The translations under genes were made by a program, and so were the position numbers. Shown piece by piece: positions 6,912 through 16,700 of a stretch of DNA of 51,110 nucleotides; positions within the stretch are counted from its first letter, which is position 1, and every line of letters starts with the position of its first letter. Under the pieces are notes generated by a model. The model ran no database searches, had not been told where the DNA came from, and worked only from the letters and a program-made list of their open reading frames with translations. Source of the DNA: PALSA-1440 sp050011195 (GTDB taxonomy: Bacteria > Verrucomicrobiota > Verrucomicrobiia > Limisphaerales > UBA8199); assembly GCA_050011195.1 (NCBI GenBank), contig JBEKJO010000021.1, positions 1-51,110 of the forward strand, written 5' to 3'.

Positions 6912-8666
6912 ATGAAAATCACATCAAACATATTCAACATCATCCTCCCGCCGCTCTGCGGCCGGAAGGCAACCATTGCGCTGGCGCTGCTGGCGCTCTC
7001 AACTATCAACCATCCACTATCAACCGCTCACGCCCAAGGGACGGCCTTCACCTACCAGGGCCGGCTCAACACCAACGGCAGTCCGGCCAGCGGCAACTAC
7101 GACCTGACCTTCGCGCTGTTCAATGCCAGCAGCGGGGGCAGCCAGGCCGGCAACACGATCACCAACACCGCCGTGGGCGTCACCAACGGCCTGTTCACGG
7201 TGCTGCTGGACTTCGGCAACCAGTTCAGCGGCACGCCTTACTGGCTTCAGATCGGCGTGCGCGCCACCGGCGGCGGGGCGTTCACCACGCTCAGCCCGCG
7301 GCAGGAACTGACGCCGGCGCCCTATGCGGTTTATGCCGAAAGCGCCAGCGGTTTGAGCGGGACATTACCGGCCTCGCAACTGACCAGCATCGGAAACAAC
7401 AACGGCGGCTCTAACAACTTCTTTGTTGGAGCGTCGGGCAATCCGGCGACCAGTGGCCACGACGACACGGCCAATGGCGCAGGGGCGCTTGTAAACAACA
7501 CCACCGGCTGGGACAACACGGCCAGTGGCTATAAGGCGCTTTTCTCCAACACGAGCGGCAGCGACAACACGGCCAATGGCGCTTGGGCGCTGCAGTACAA
7601 CACGAACGGCTCTGGAAACACGGCCAATGGCACGAGTGCGCTTGAATATAACACAAGCGGCTCCGACAACACGGCCAATGGCGCTTGGGCGCTTCTATTC
7701 AACGCGAGCGGTTCCGGCAACACGGCCAATGGGGTTGAGGCGCTTTCCTCCAACACGAGCGGCAACAACAACACGGCCAATGGCGCTTGGGCGCTTTACG
7801 CCAACACGAACGGCGTGAACAACGCGGCCAACGGCTACCAGGCGCTCAATGCCAACACGAGCGGCAACAACAACACGGCCAACGGCGCCCAAGCGCTCTT
7901 TGCCAACACGATCGGCTACGACAACGCGGCCAACGGCGCCTTCGCGCTCTATTCCAACACGAACGGCGTCAACAATACGGCTGACGGCTTTAATGCGCTT
8001 TTCTACAACACAAGCGGCTACAACAACACGGCCAACGGCGCCTTCGCGCTCTATTCCAACACGAGCGGCTACAACAACGCGGCCAACGGTACCTATGCGC
8101 TCCAATACAACACGATCGGCTACGACAACACGGCCAACGGCCCCAATGCGCTGCAGTACAACACGACCGGCGCGAATAACACGGCCAACGGCTCCCAAGC
8201 GCTCTATTCCAACACGACCGGCATGAATAACGCGGCCAACGGCTCCTGGGCGCTCTTTTCCAACACGAGCGGCAGCGACAACACGGCCAACGGCTCCGGT
8301 GCGCTTTACTCCAACACCATCGGCGGCGGCAACACGGCCAACGGCGTTTCTGCGCTCAATTACAACATGGTCGGCGGGAATAACACGGCCGACGGCTTCC
8401 AAGCGCTCTATTCCAACACGAACGGCGGCGGCAACATCGCGCTGGGCTTTCAAGCGGGCTATAACATCACCACCGGCAGTGGCAACATTGACATCGGCCA
8501 TCCGGGGGTCGCAGGCGACAACAACATCATCCGCATCGGCAACGGCCAGACCAGTACCTACACGAGCGGGCTTTTGGTGCCCCAAAACGGCCCGGTGATC
8601 GAAAACCGCACCTCGGACCCGGCCAGCCCCGTCACCGGCCAAATCTGGCTCCGCACCGACCTGTAA
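6912..8666 (+). CDS. Secreted surface protein with 20 YadA-head-like 17-residue repeats
   Basis: 584 residues. An atypically long signal region of about 45 residues contains the low-complexity 'LSTINHPLSTAHA'. It is followed by a conserved N-terminal domain (FTYQGRLNTNGSPASGNYDL ... LSPRQELTPAPYAVYA, about 47-140) that I know from many Verrucomicrobiota secreted proteins. Then come 20 tandem 17-residue units at 7464-8483, consensus N-T-A-N-G-x-x-A-L-x-x-N-T-x-G-x-x. This matches the left-handed beta-roll repeats of YadA/Hep_Hag heads, and the last unit is degenerate. The C-terminus (NIIRIGNGQTSTYTSG) resembles the start of the stalk that precedes an endosialidase-type chaperone, but the protein stops there. 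The likely role is an extracellular adhesin or fibre. No Shine-Dalgarno is visible. Confidence 0.85.
   Translation: MKITSNIFNIILPPLCGRKATIALALLALSTINHPLSTAHAQGTAFTYQGRLNTNGSPASGNYDLTFALFNASSGGSQAGNTITNTAVGVTNGLFTVLLDFGNQFSGTPYWLQIGVRATGGGAFTTLSPRQELTPAPYAVYAESASGLSGTLPASQLTSIGNNNGGSNNFFVGASGNPATSGHDDTANGAGALVNNTTGWDNTASGYKALFSNTSGSDNTANGAWALQYNTNGSGNTANGTSALEYNTSGSDNTANGAWALLFNASGSGNTANGVEALSSNTSGNNNTANGAWALYANTNGVNNAANGYQALNANTSGNNNTANGAQALFANTIGYDNAANGAFALYSNTNGVNNTADGFNALFYNTSGYNNTANGAFALYSNTSGYNNAANGTYALQYNTIGYDNTANGPNALQYNTTGANNTANGSQALYSNTTGMNNAANGSWALFSNTSGSDNTANGSGALYSNTIGGGNTANGVSALNYNMVGGNNTADGFQALYSNTNGGGNIALGFQAGYNITTGSGNIDIGHPGVAGDNNIIRIGNGQTSTYTSGLLVPQNGPVIENRTSDPASPVTGQIWLRTDL
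7464..8483 (+). repeat. 20 x 51-bp coding tandem repeat
   Basis: Each 51-bp unit encodes one 17-residue beta-roll turn. Units 1-19 keep N(D)-T/A-A-N/S/D-G and A-L-x-x-N; unit 20 reads NIALGFQAGYNITTGSG. The DNA is conserved mainly at AACACGGCCAAYGGC, while the two variable positions after G differ between units. Because the unit length is a multiple of three, a long antisense frame is also open here; it is an artefact. Confidence 0.95.
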
Positions 8667-8732
8667 ACCATACGAGTATCGGCTCACCCGGCCCCAGGGC
8701 ACTGAGCCGGAAACCTGCAAATCTCTCATTCC

Positions 8733-9986
8733 ATGAAGACTCTTAAACTTCTGCTGGCCGCGCTGGCCCTCTGCGCCGGGCCGCTTTCCAGCCGGGCAAA
8801 CACGGTCACGGTCACGAGCCTGGCCGACGACGGCACGAGCGGCACGCTGCGGGGAGCCATCCAGGGTGCCGCCAGCGGCGGCACGATTAACTTCGCCGTC
8901 ACCGGCACTATTCTTCTCACCAACACCATCGGCGAACTGGCCATTGGCCGCAACCTGACCATCACCGGGCCGGGCGCCAAGCTGCTGGCCATCAACGGCA
9001 ACGCCGCCAGCGGGGTGTTCAACATCGGCAGCGTGACAGTGAACATCTCCGGCCTGACCATCACCAATGGTAGTGCCTCCCAGGGCGGGGGCATTTACAA
9101 TAACGGTACGCTCACGCTGGCCAACTGCCTCCTCAGCGGCAACTCCGCCGCCGACGGCGGGGGTATTTACAATAACAGTACGCTCACGCTGGCCAACTGC
9201 ACGCTCAGCGCCAACTCCGCCAACGCTAGCACTGGTGGCGGCGGGGGCATTGAGAATTGGGGTACGCTCACGCTGACGGCCTGCACGCTCAGCGGCAATT
9301 CGACGACGGGCCTGGGCGGGGGCATTTTGAACTACTTTGCTACGCTCACACTGACGGCCTGCACGCTCAGCGGCAATTCCGCCGGAGCCGGTGGCGGGTT
9401 AATTGTGGATGGGGGCACCGCCACTGTGGGCAACACCATCATCGCTGGCAACACGGGCTTCGCTCCCGACGTTGATAATGGGGTCAACAGTGCGGGCTAC
9501 AACCTCATCGGCGACACCACCGGCAGCCGCGGGTGGGGCACCAACGACCAGACGGGCACCTACCCTTCCACGCTGAATCCGTTCCTTGGCCCGCTGACCG
9601 ACAACGGCGGTCCCACCGCCACGATGGCGCCGCAAGCGGGCAGCGCCGCCATTGACAACGGCAACAGTTTCGGCCTGACCACCGACCAGCGCGGCCTGCC
9701 CCGGCCGGTGGAGGTGCCGGGCTATCCCAACGCCTCCGGCGGCGACGGCAGCGACATCGGCGCTTTCGAGGTTCAGACGATGCGGAATATTGGTCTGCGC
9801 GCCTATGACGGCAAGGCCATCATCCCAATTGCCTGTCAGGAGAGCGGCGCATTGACTTCGCCGCTGCGGATCAGCAAGAACGGGACGACCTACGGCATCC
9901 TGTTGGTGCCCACGAACTTCATCTATGCTTCCCGGATGCGCATCCAAACTTCATCCGGCACCATGGCCTTGGGGGAGTTGCCGTGA
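8733..9986 (+). CDS. Secreted parallel beta-helix protein with choice-of-anchor-Q domain
   Basis: 417 residues with a clear signal peptide (MKTLKLLLAALALCAGPLSSRA). Residues about 80-235 are pectate-lyase-like right-handed beta-helix rungs with the repeated pattern GGGIYNNGTLTLANCxLSGNSA, at least five rungs. Residues about 250-345 match the choice-of-anchor-Q pattern: NLIGDTTGS, LGPLTDNGGPTATMAPQAGSAAIDNG, TDQRGLPR, DIGAFE. A short beta-rich tail of about 70 residues follows. Proteins of this kind are surface or extracellular; the ligand or substrate is unknown and no catalytic residues were identified. The gene sits 66 bases after the repeat protein on the same strand, so the two may be co-transcribed. 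No clear Shine-Dalgarno. Confidence 0.85.
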   Translation: MKTLKLLLAALALCAGPLSSRANTVTVTSLADDGTSGTLRGAIQGAASGGTINFAVTGTILLTNTIGELAIGRNLTITGPGAKLLAINGNAASGVFNIGSVTVNISGLTITNGSASQGGGIYNNGTLTLANCLLSGNSAADGGGIYNNSTLTLANCTLSANSANASTGGGGGIENWGTLTLTACTLSGNSTTGLGGGILNYFATLTLTACTLSGNSAGAGGGLIVDGGTATVGNTIIAGNTGFAPDVDNGVNSAGYNLIGDTTGSRGWGTNDQTGTYPSTLNPFLGPLTDNGGPTATMAPQAGSAAIDNGNSFGLTTDQRGLPRPVEVPGYPNASGGDGSDIGAFEVQTMRNIGLRAYDGKAIIPIACQESGALTSPLRISKNGTTYGILLVPTNFIYASRMRIQTSSGTMALGELP

Positions 9987-10036
9987 ACCCGCACCCGGAG
10001 CGCCGACTGGCACAGACTGTGTCAAAACCCGAGCGA

Positions 10037-10116
10037 GGGAGGGCGAGCGTCCCCGCGCGCCCTGATTTTGCCGGATTTCCCGGGAAGTTTGGGCTCGCGG
10101 GGACGCTCGCCCTCCC
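10037..10116. repeat. Palindromic element A (80 bp, 21-bp perfect inverted ends)
   Basis: The left arm 10037-10057 (GGGAGGGCGAGCGTCCCCGCG) is the exact reverse complement of the right arm 10096-10116, with a 38-bp centre. It lies just after the beta-helix gene. It has the size and structure of a non-autonomous MITE or a REP-like element; no transposase gene was found in the window. Confidence 0.85.
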
Positions 10117-10155
10117 AAACCGCTTAACCCGAACCGCAACCGATAATGACCGAAT

Positions 10156-10779
10156 ATGAAGAGCGCAATTGACGAAAGGCACGCAGAGAAAGCGCGAGGA
10201 TGGAAGATGGAAGATGGCGGACGGAAGGCGCGCAGCGCCTTGGAGTGCGGTGGCAAGCGAAGCGCGACACCGCTTTTGGAACCGGCCACGTTCGAGCCAA
10301 AGCGCCGTCGCCGCTGCGCTCTGCCGGCGCACTCCAAAATCTGGCTGCTGCTCTTCATTCTGACTTCCGCCTTCTGCCTTCCGGCGTGGGGGCAGCAATA
10401 CTCCATTGACTGGTATAAAGTCGCCGGGGGCGGCGGGGCGAGCACGGGAGCGACATATCAAGTCAGCGGCACCGCCGGCCAGCCCGATGCGAGCGGGGCG
10501 ATGAGCGGGGGAGAGTATTCGGTGACGGGCGGATTCTGGGCGCTGTACGCGGTGCAAACGCCAGGCGCGCCGTATCTCTGGGTTCTGCGCACAACCACCA
10601 ACACGGTGGTCGTGTGGTGGGCGGTCTCGGCAACCAATTGGCAGTTGCAGGCCACGACGGGGTTGGTGAGCACCGGAAGCGCCTGGACGCCGCGTTCCTA
10701 CACCACGAACGGGGCGAACTGTGTCTATATCGAGTCGCCGCCGACGGGCAACCGATTCTACCGGCTCCGCAGTCCGTAA
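10156..10779 (+). CDS. Small secreted beta-rich surface protein whose 5' end contains a palindromic element
   Basis: The mature part (QQYSIDWYKVAGGGGASTG, from about residue 80) belongs to a type I recognise from Verrucomicrobiota: tandem 'VSGTAGQPDASGAMSGGEYSVTGGFW' beta-strands, then a domain ending 'GNRFYRL', about 125 residues. A signal peptide (KIWLLLFILTSAFCLPAWG) precedes it. The only in-frame ATGs lie further upstream, before palindromic element B (10240-10337), which would be translated as 'SALECGGKRSATPL ... CALPAHSK'. Either the element is inside the coding sequence or the true start is a non-ATG codon near 10320. The start coordinate is therefore uncertain. Function unknown. Confidence 0.65.
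   Translation: MKSAIDERHAEKARGWKMEDGGRKARSALECGGKRSATPLLEPATFEPKRRRRCALPAHSKIWLLLFILTSAFCLPAWGQQYSIDWYKVAGGGGASTGATYQVSGTAGQPDASGAMSGGEYSVTGGFWALYAVQTPGAPYLWVLRTTTNTVVVWWAVSATNWQLQATTGLVSTGSAWTPRSYTTNGANCVYIESPPTGNRFYRLRSP
10240..10337. repeat. Palindromic element B (98 bp, imperfect 21-bp inverted ends) inside a coding frame
   Basis: The left end TTGGAGTGCGGTGGCAAGCG (10240-10259) pairs with the right end, which reads TTGGAGTGCGCCGGCAGAGC on the opposite strand and finishes at 10337; 18 of about 21 positions match. The interior is open in the frame of the flanking secreted protein. It resembles in concept the Rickettsia palindromic elements that insert into coding regions. Confidence 0.8.
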
Positions 10780-10858
10780 TCCAAGAAAGAGCAGTTGAAC
10801 AGCAGTTAACGCAAAGACGCCAGAGGCAAGGACGCGAAGGCCCAAAGAGAAACAGGCA

Positions 10859-12049
10859 TTATCGGTCGCGCCGTTCGTTGCGTTCGTCCCGGATCACCCG
10901 TCGCCCAACTTCTTCGTGGCCCCTGCCCGGACCCACTTCTATTCGGACATCGCGGTGCGTGAGACCCGCCATCCGCTCACGGCCAAGGCCCTCGACGATG
11001 AACCGCCCATGGTCCAGGCGATAGCCGTTCATGACGACGCTGAGGCCAAAGACAACACCCACCCGGTCACGCGGCAGGAGAAAGGCGTGAAGGTTATGAT
11101 CCCAAAAGTGATCGTAGGGGACGAAGGCAAACATGTCCGCGCCCAAGCCGAAATCAACATCCACCGCCAGGCGGCCGCCGAACCACAACCCAACGCCGGC
11201 TCTGAACACGGCGCCGGGCGGCAGGGGCGCCCAGCCGCAGTAGCCCTCGGCCTTCCGCCAGCAGACCCACGCGGGCGCCCAATCATAGCCGGGCACCCAA
11301 ACCCAACCCAAGGAATCGCGGCACCAGCGGCCATAGTGGAAAACGATGTCGCCCCACGGGTAATCCGATTGCCAAAACCAGCCATCAGCCGTGTAAATCC
11401 AGTGCCCCTGGTCGCAATAGGGCCGCCAGTAGGGATCGGTCGCGGCTACCGACGGCCGCCAGCAAAGGCCATAGCCAGGCACATTCACCCAGGCCCCGTA
11501 AGGCGCGAGCTGGGCCTGATAAGAATCGAGGCTTCCCGGCGGTGCCGTTGGGACGGAAGGTGCCATGGGGGTCTCTGGCGCAACCGGCGCCGGGGCATAC
11601 GTTGCCGGTGGAGGGGCCGGAGGCGGGGCGGTGGCCGCTGGCGTTGGCACCGGAGCCGGAGCGGGGGCGGGGTTTGCGGGAACGGTTGGGCTGCCAGACC
11701 CAAGCAAAGCTTTGATCTCGTTTTGAGTCACGCCTTGCGCTTGGAGATAAATCAGTTGATCAGCCGAGAGGTTGTAATACGCCCCGGTGCTTCTGATCTG
11801 GGCCAAAACCACTTCTTCGCCCAGGCCGGCTTTGACCAGCTTGACGACATCCTGAACACCGGGCGGGAGGCTGGGCGCCGTTTGGGCCGGGCAATTGACG
11901 GCGGTCATCTGCAAAAGCAGGCCGGCTGCCAGACAGGCAACTGCGACGTGATGGTTCAGTTTAATCAGGCGCCAGGCAGCCGTCGCGCCAGCCGCGCCTA
12001 AAACGAGCATTTCAACAGGTTTCATTTGAATAATTGGACAATTCGCCAT
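10859..12049 (-). CDS. DUF6600-domain secreted/envelope protein
   Basis: 396 residues (388 if the ATG at 12025 is used). The N-terminus has hydrophobic segments, the second being VAVACLAAGLLLQMTAVNCPA, a likely signal peptide or anchor. A helical motif (PGVQDVVKLVKAGLGEEVVLAQI) comes next, then a Pro/Ala-rich linker at about 125-165. Residues about 175-310 show the aromatic DUF6600 pattern: LAPYGAWVNVPGYGLCWRPSV, PYWRPYCDQGHWIYT, DIVFHYGRWCRDSLGWVWVPG, WAPAWVCWR, GYCGWAPLPPGA. The C-terminus is His/Arg-rich (GRGHEEVGRRVIRDERNERRDR). Function is not established. It is separated from the RND operon by 108 bases and may be independently transcribed. Confidence 0.85.
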   Translation of the reverse strand: MANCPIIQMKPVEMLVLGAAGATAAWRLIKLNHHVAVACLAAGLLLQMTAVNCPAQTAPSLPPGVQDVVKLVKAGLGEEVVLAQIRSTGAYYNLSADQLIYLQAQGVTQNEIKALLGSGSPTVPANPAPAPAPVPTPAATAPPPAPPPATYAPAPVAPETPMAPSVPTAPPGSLDSYQAQLAPYGAWVNVPGYGLCWRPSVAATDPYWRPYCDQGHWIYTADGWFWQSDYPWGDIVFHYGRWCRDSLGWVWVPGYDWAPAWVCWRKAEGYCGWAPLPPGAVFRAGVGLWFGGRLAVDVDFGLGADMFAFVPYDHFWDHNLHAFLLPRDRVGVVFGLSVVMNGYRLDHGRFIVEGLGRERMAGLTHRDVRIEVGPGRGHEEVGRRVIRDERNERRDR

Positions 12050-12157
12050 AGTTGCAAGGTTAGACGCTTAAGAAGCGCCCAAGGTTCAAGGTTTCCTGGA
12101 ATGTGATGAAACGGGTCCAAAAAGCGGGATGAATCCGGCCAATCTTGAGATGAAAAC

Positions 12158-13756
12158 TTACGGTGTCTTGGAGAGCACGTGCTCGGGAGAGGGCATCTGC
12201 GAGGCATCCCAGCCGCCACCAACGGCCTCAACCAATTGGACGCTGGCGGTCATCTGTTGCATCCGAAGGTTCACGAGGGTTTGCCGATTGATCAAAAGGG
12301 TGGTTTGAGCGGTGATCACGTTGAGGTAGCTGTCAATCCCCAGTTTGTATCGGTTCATGGCCAAAGCTAAATACCTCTCTGAGGATTTGACGGCGGATTC
12401 TTGTTGTTCAATCTGGTGCGCGAGGATTCTCAGCGTGGCGAGGTCGTCCTCGACCTGTTGGAAGGCGGTCAATACGGTCTGGCGGTAGGTCGCCACGGTA
12501 CCATCGTAGGCCGCCCGGAATTGCTCGACCGTGGCTTTGCGCAGGCCGGCATCGAAGAGGGTCTCCCCCAGACCCGCACCCACGGACCAAACGCGGCTGG
12601 ACCAGTTCAAAAGGCTCGGAATCGCGGTGCTTTCGAAGCCGCCCGAGGCGCTCAAGGTGACAGTCGGGTAATAGGCAGCCTTGGCGACGCCGATTTGTGC
12701 GTTCGCCTCCGCCACCCGGCGCTCCGCGGCAGCGATATCGGGGCGCCGTTCGAGAAGCTGGGAGGGAACACCGAACGGAGTTGCCGGCGGGCTGGCGCTG
12801 ACCTGCTCCACAGGGATAGAGAAGGCGGAGGCGGGTTTGCCAATCAAGAGGGCGATGGCGTGCTCGAGCTGGGCGCGCAAGATGCCGAGATTGGTGGCCT
12901 GCGCTTGGGCGGTTTCAAGCTGGGTCTCGGCTTGCGCGACGTCCTCATCTGAAGCAATGCCGGTCTCAAAACGAATCCTGGTCAAATCGAGTGACTCCCG
13001 GTAAGCGCGGACCGTATCATCGAATAACTGTGTCAGGGCATCCTGCGCGCGCAGTTGGAAGAAGTCCCCGGCCAGTTCCGCCTGGGCTGTGAGGCGGGTG
13101 TTCTGGAGATCGGCGGCGGTGGCCTGGGTTTCAAAGGTGTTGGCGTTGACGGTGTTTCGAATCCGGCCCCAGAGATCGAGTTGCCAGGAGGCATCCAGCG
13201 GCAGCGAGTAATCGGTCAGGGTTACGCTACCGGACGAGGAACCGGATTGGTTCCCGAGGGATACCTGCCGGGAGCGGGTGACGGCCGGGGTGGCGGCCAG
13301 CGTTGGGTAAAACTGGGCTCGCGCTTCCTTGACCAAGGCCCGCGCCGAGAGGAAATTCGCGAACGCTGCCGCAACGTTTTGATTGGAAACGACGACTTGC
13401 TCTTCCAGCGCGTTCAATTGAGTGTTGTTGAACATCTCCCACCATTTGCCGCGAATCACGGCGTCGCTCGGCTGCGCGACTTTCCAGAGGTTGGTCGCCT
13501 CGGGACTTTGTGGCGTCAGTTCCTTGAAAGCGGCGGGAGTTTGCACCACGGGCCGCTGATACTTCGGAGCGAAGCTGCAGCCGCCGTTCAAGAAGCACCA
13601 GGCTCCAAGCACCAGGCTCCAGAGAAGCCCCACATTCCAGGCCCCAAGACGAGTCAAACGCGCTTTGGTGCTTGGAGCTTGAGGTTTCTCTGGTGCTGGG
13701 AGCTTGGGGTTTGGAGTTTCCTGCCCGACTGCTATGAATGGAGAGTTTCTTGTCAT
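12158..13756 (-). CDS. NodT-family outer-membrane efflux lipoprotein (TolC-like)
   Basis: 532 residues; the outer-membrane channel of the RND pump encoded just upstream. A lipobox is present (LNGGC, Cys at about residue 60), followed by 'SFAPKYQRPVVQTPAAFKE', the standard mature start of NodT proteins, and by two TolC repeats with long helices and beta-strands (e.g. 'ASWQLDLWGRIRNTVNA', 'LLERRPDIAAAERRVAEANAQIGVAKAAYYPTVTL'). The N-terminus before the lipobox is unusually long. It includes a repeat-derived stretch (NPKLPAPEKPQAPSTKARL), because the DNA at 13580-13730 is a low-complexity CCAAGCACCAGGCT-type repeat. The start at 13756 lies only 3 bases after the preceding pump gene, which supports it. 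Confidence 0.92.
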   Translation of the reverse strand: MTRNSPFIAVGQETPNPKLPAPEKPQAPSTKARLTRLGAWNVGLLWSLVLGAWCFLNGGCSFAPKYQRPVVQTPAAFKELTPQSPEATNLWKVAQPSDAVIRGKWWEMFNNTQLNALEEQVVVSNQNVAAAFANFLSARALVKEARAQFYPTLAATPAVTRSRQVSLGNQSGSSSGSVTLTDYSLPLDASWQLDLWGRIRNTVNANTFETQATAADLQNTRLTAQAELAGDFFQLRAQDALTQLFDDTVRAYRESLDLTRIRFETGIASDEDVAQAETQLETAQAQATNLGILRAQLEHAIALLIGKPASAFSIPVEQVSASPPATPFGVPSQLLERRPDIAAAERRVAEANAQIGVAKAAYYPTVTLSASGGFESTAIPSLLNWSSRVWSVGAGLGETLFDAGLRKATVEQFRAAYDGTVATYRQTVLTAFQQVEDDLATLRILAHQIEQQESAVKSSERYLALAMNRYKLGIDSYLNVITAQTTLLINRQTLVNLRMQQMTASVQLVEAVGGGWDASQMPSPEHVLSKTP

Positions 13757-13759
13757 CGC

Positions 13760-16700
13760 TCATCCCAAAGCTGCTTGTGGCGTCGCAACGATCGGTCCGC
13801 GCCGCCACGCTTCCCAGCGGAGCCGCAAGCGGTCGATCTCGAGGTAAACCACCGGTGTGGTATAAAGCGTGAGAACCTGGCTTACCAGCAATCCCCCAAC
13901 GATGGCGATGCCCAGCGGCCGGCGGAGCTCCGAGCCGTTCCCCATCCCCACCACCAAGGGCAAGGCGCCAAACATCGCCGCCAAGGTGGTCATCATAATG
14001 GGCCGAAACCGCAACAGGCAGGCCTGAAAGATCGCCTCCGCCGGAGGCTGGCCCTGCTCACGCTCGGCGGCCAATGCGAAATCAATCATCATAATGCCGT
14101 TCTTCTTGACGATGCCAATGAGCAACACGATGCCGATTGCCGCGATCACGCTCAGATCGGTGTGGAAAAGCATGAGCGCCAGAAATGCGCCGACTCCGGC
14201 TGGCGGGATGGTGGATAAAATAATCGTAAGCGGATGAATGTAGCTTTCGTAGAGGATGCCCAGAACAATATACACGGCCAACAGCGCCGTGATGATCAGA
14301 ATCGGCATGCTGGCCAGAGACGCTTGGAAGGCCTGCAAAGTCCCGGAAAAGCTGCCGTGGATCCGTGCCGGCATCTCGATCCGCTGTTGCATCAGTTGAA
14401 TGGTTTTGACCGCATCGCTTAAGGCCACACCCGGGGCAAGATTGAACGAGACCGTTACCGACGGAAACTGGCCCTGGTGACTCACCGTGATCGGGGCGGT
14501 GGTGGGTTCGAACCGGGTAATGGCGCTCAAGGGAACCTGCCCGCTGTTGGTCGAGCGCAGGTAAATGTCATTCAATCCTTGCGGGCTTTGCCAGAACTTG
14601 GGATCGACTTCCATCACGACGTGGTATTGGTTCATTTCTTTGAACATGGTCGATACCTGCTCCTGGCCAAAGGCATCATACAGGGTGGCATCGATCATCT
14701 GCGGCGTAAGGCCCAAACGCGCGGCGGTCAACCGGTCATAGACCAGCGAGGCCTGCAGGCCGTTGTTCTGCTGATCGCTGTTGACATCGGTAAAGCCCGG
14801 CAGTTTCCTCATCTCCTGTAATAGCCGGGGTCCCCATTTGACCAAATCCTGCAGGGTATCACTTTGAATCGTGTATTGATATTGGGCGTTGCTTTGGCGG
14901 CCGCCGATACGCAAATCCTGCCCGGCTTGCATGAAGACCGTCGCGCCCGGCACCGGCGCCAGCTTCGGCCGCAACCGGTTGATCACCTGACTGGAGCTGA
15001 GCTTGCGCTGGGCAAGGGGCTTCAATCCCAAATAGACGAAACCACTGTTCGCGGCGCCGCCCCCGCCGGTAAAGGCCATGACGTTGGCAACCGCAGGGTC
15101 GGTTTTGATGAGGTTGACAAAGCGCGCGGCAGCCGACTGCATGGAGGGGAAGGACGCGTCCTGCGCGCCCTGAATGCCGCCCATAATTGTCCCATTGTCC
15201 TGCAGCGGGAAAAAGCCCTTGGGCACCTTGATGAACAAGAAGACATTGAGGGCAACCGTGAGCAGCAGGACCCCCAGCGTGATGACCGGGTGGCGCAACA
15301 CCCGGGTCAGGCTGCGCTCATAAAGGCTCAACACCCAGGCGAAAACCTTCTCACTGGCCCGATAGAGGCGCCCACGCTCCCCGGCACGCTGATGTTTGAG
15401 CAGCCGGGAACACATCATCGGCGTAGTCGTTAAAGAGACAACCAAAGAGACGATAATGGCCACTGAGAGCGTGACGGCAAATTCGCGGAAAAGACGGCCC
15501 ACAATCCCGGCCATCAGCAGAATCGGAATGAACACCGCGACCAGCGAGACACTGATAGTGAGAACCGTGAACCCGACCTCGCGCGCCCCCTTCAGGGCCG
15601 CTTCCATGGGACTCATTTCCTGCTCCAGATAGCGGGTAACGTTTTCGATGACCACAATCGCGTCATCCACCACAAACCCGGTTGAAATCGTGAGCGCCAT
15701 CAGTGAAAGGTTATCGATGGTGTAATGGCACAAGTACATGATGCCGAAGGTGCCGATCAAAGACACCGGAACGGCCACGCTGGGGATCAGGGTCGCGCGC
15801 GCGCTGCGAAGGAAGATAAACACGACCAGAATGACCAGGACGACCGCGATGACCAGCGTGATTTCCACGTCGCGGACCGACGCCCGGATCGTCGTCGTCC
15901 TGTCCATCACGACGGTGAGATCAATGGCCGAGGGAATGGAAGCCTTCAGTGACGGCAGCGCCTGCCGAACGCGGTCCACCGTCTCGATAATGTTGGCTCC
16001 GGGCTGGCGAGAGATGATCAGCAGGATGGAGGGTTGGCCGTTGACAAAACCCGCGGCCCGGATGTTTTCCACGGAATCCCGGACGTTGGCGATGTCCGAC
16101 AGTTTAATGGCTGCTCCGTTGTTGTAACCGACGATGAGCGGCTTGTAATCCTCCGCCTTAAACAACTGGTCGTTGGCCGCCAGATCCACGGTCGTCTCGT
16201 CATTGGCAAGCTGGCCTTTGGGCTGATTCGCATTCTGCCGGCTGAGCATTGTGCGAACGTCCTCCAGACCCAGGCCGAAGCTGTTCAACAGGGTCGGATT
16301 GACATCTACGCGCACGCCGGGAAGGGAACTGCCGCCGACGTTGACCTGGCCGACGCCCTGGATTTGCGAGAGCCGCTGTTGGATGATCGTCGAGGCGGCA
16401 TCGTAGAGCCGGCCGCGGTCATAAACGGGCGAGGTCAGCGCGATGATGAGAATCGGCGCATCGGCGGGATTGAATTTGCGATAGGTCGGGTTGCTCGGCA
16501 GGTTGGAAGGCAGATAGGCGCGAGCGGCATTGATGGCGGCCTGGACATCCCGGGCGGCTCCGTCAATATTGCGATTCAGGTCAAATTGCAGGGTGATCGA
16601 GGTCGAGCCGAGAGTGCTGGAGGAGGTCATCTCATTGACCCCGGCGATATGGCCGAGCCGCCGTTCGAGCGGCGCGGCGACCGAGGACGCCATGATCTCG

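Noticed and set aside
7695..8729. Long minus-strand open frame (344 residues, 'VGRVVVAARVG' repeats) over the 51-bp repeat region
   Set aside because: It is open only because the repeat unit is a multiple of three; the plus strand carries the signal peptide and domain-like protein.
14505..14525. GGTTCGAACC-like T-loop motif suggesting a tRNA
   Set aside because: It lies within the coding sequence of the RND pump and no cloverleaf can be drawn around it.
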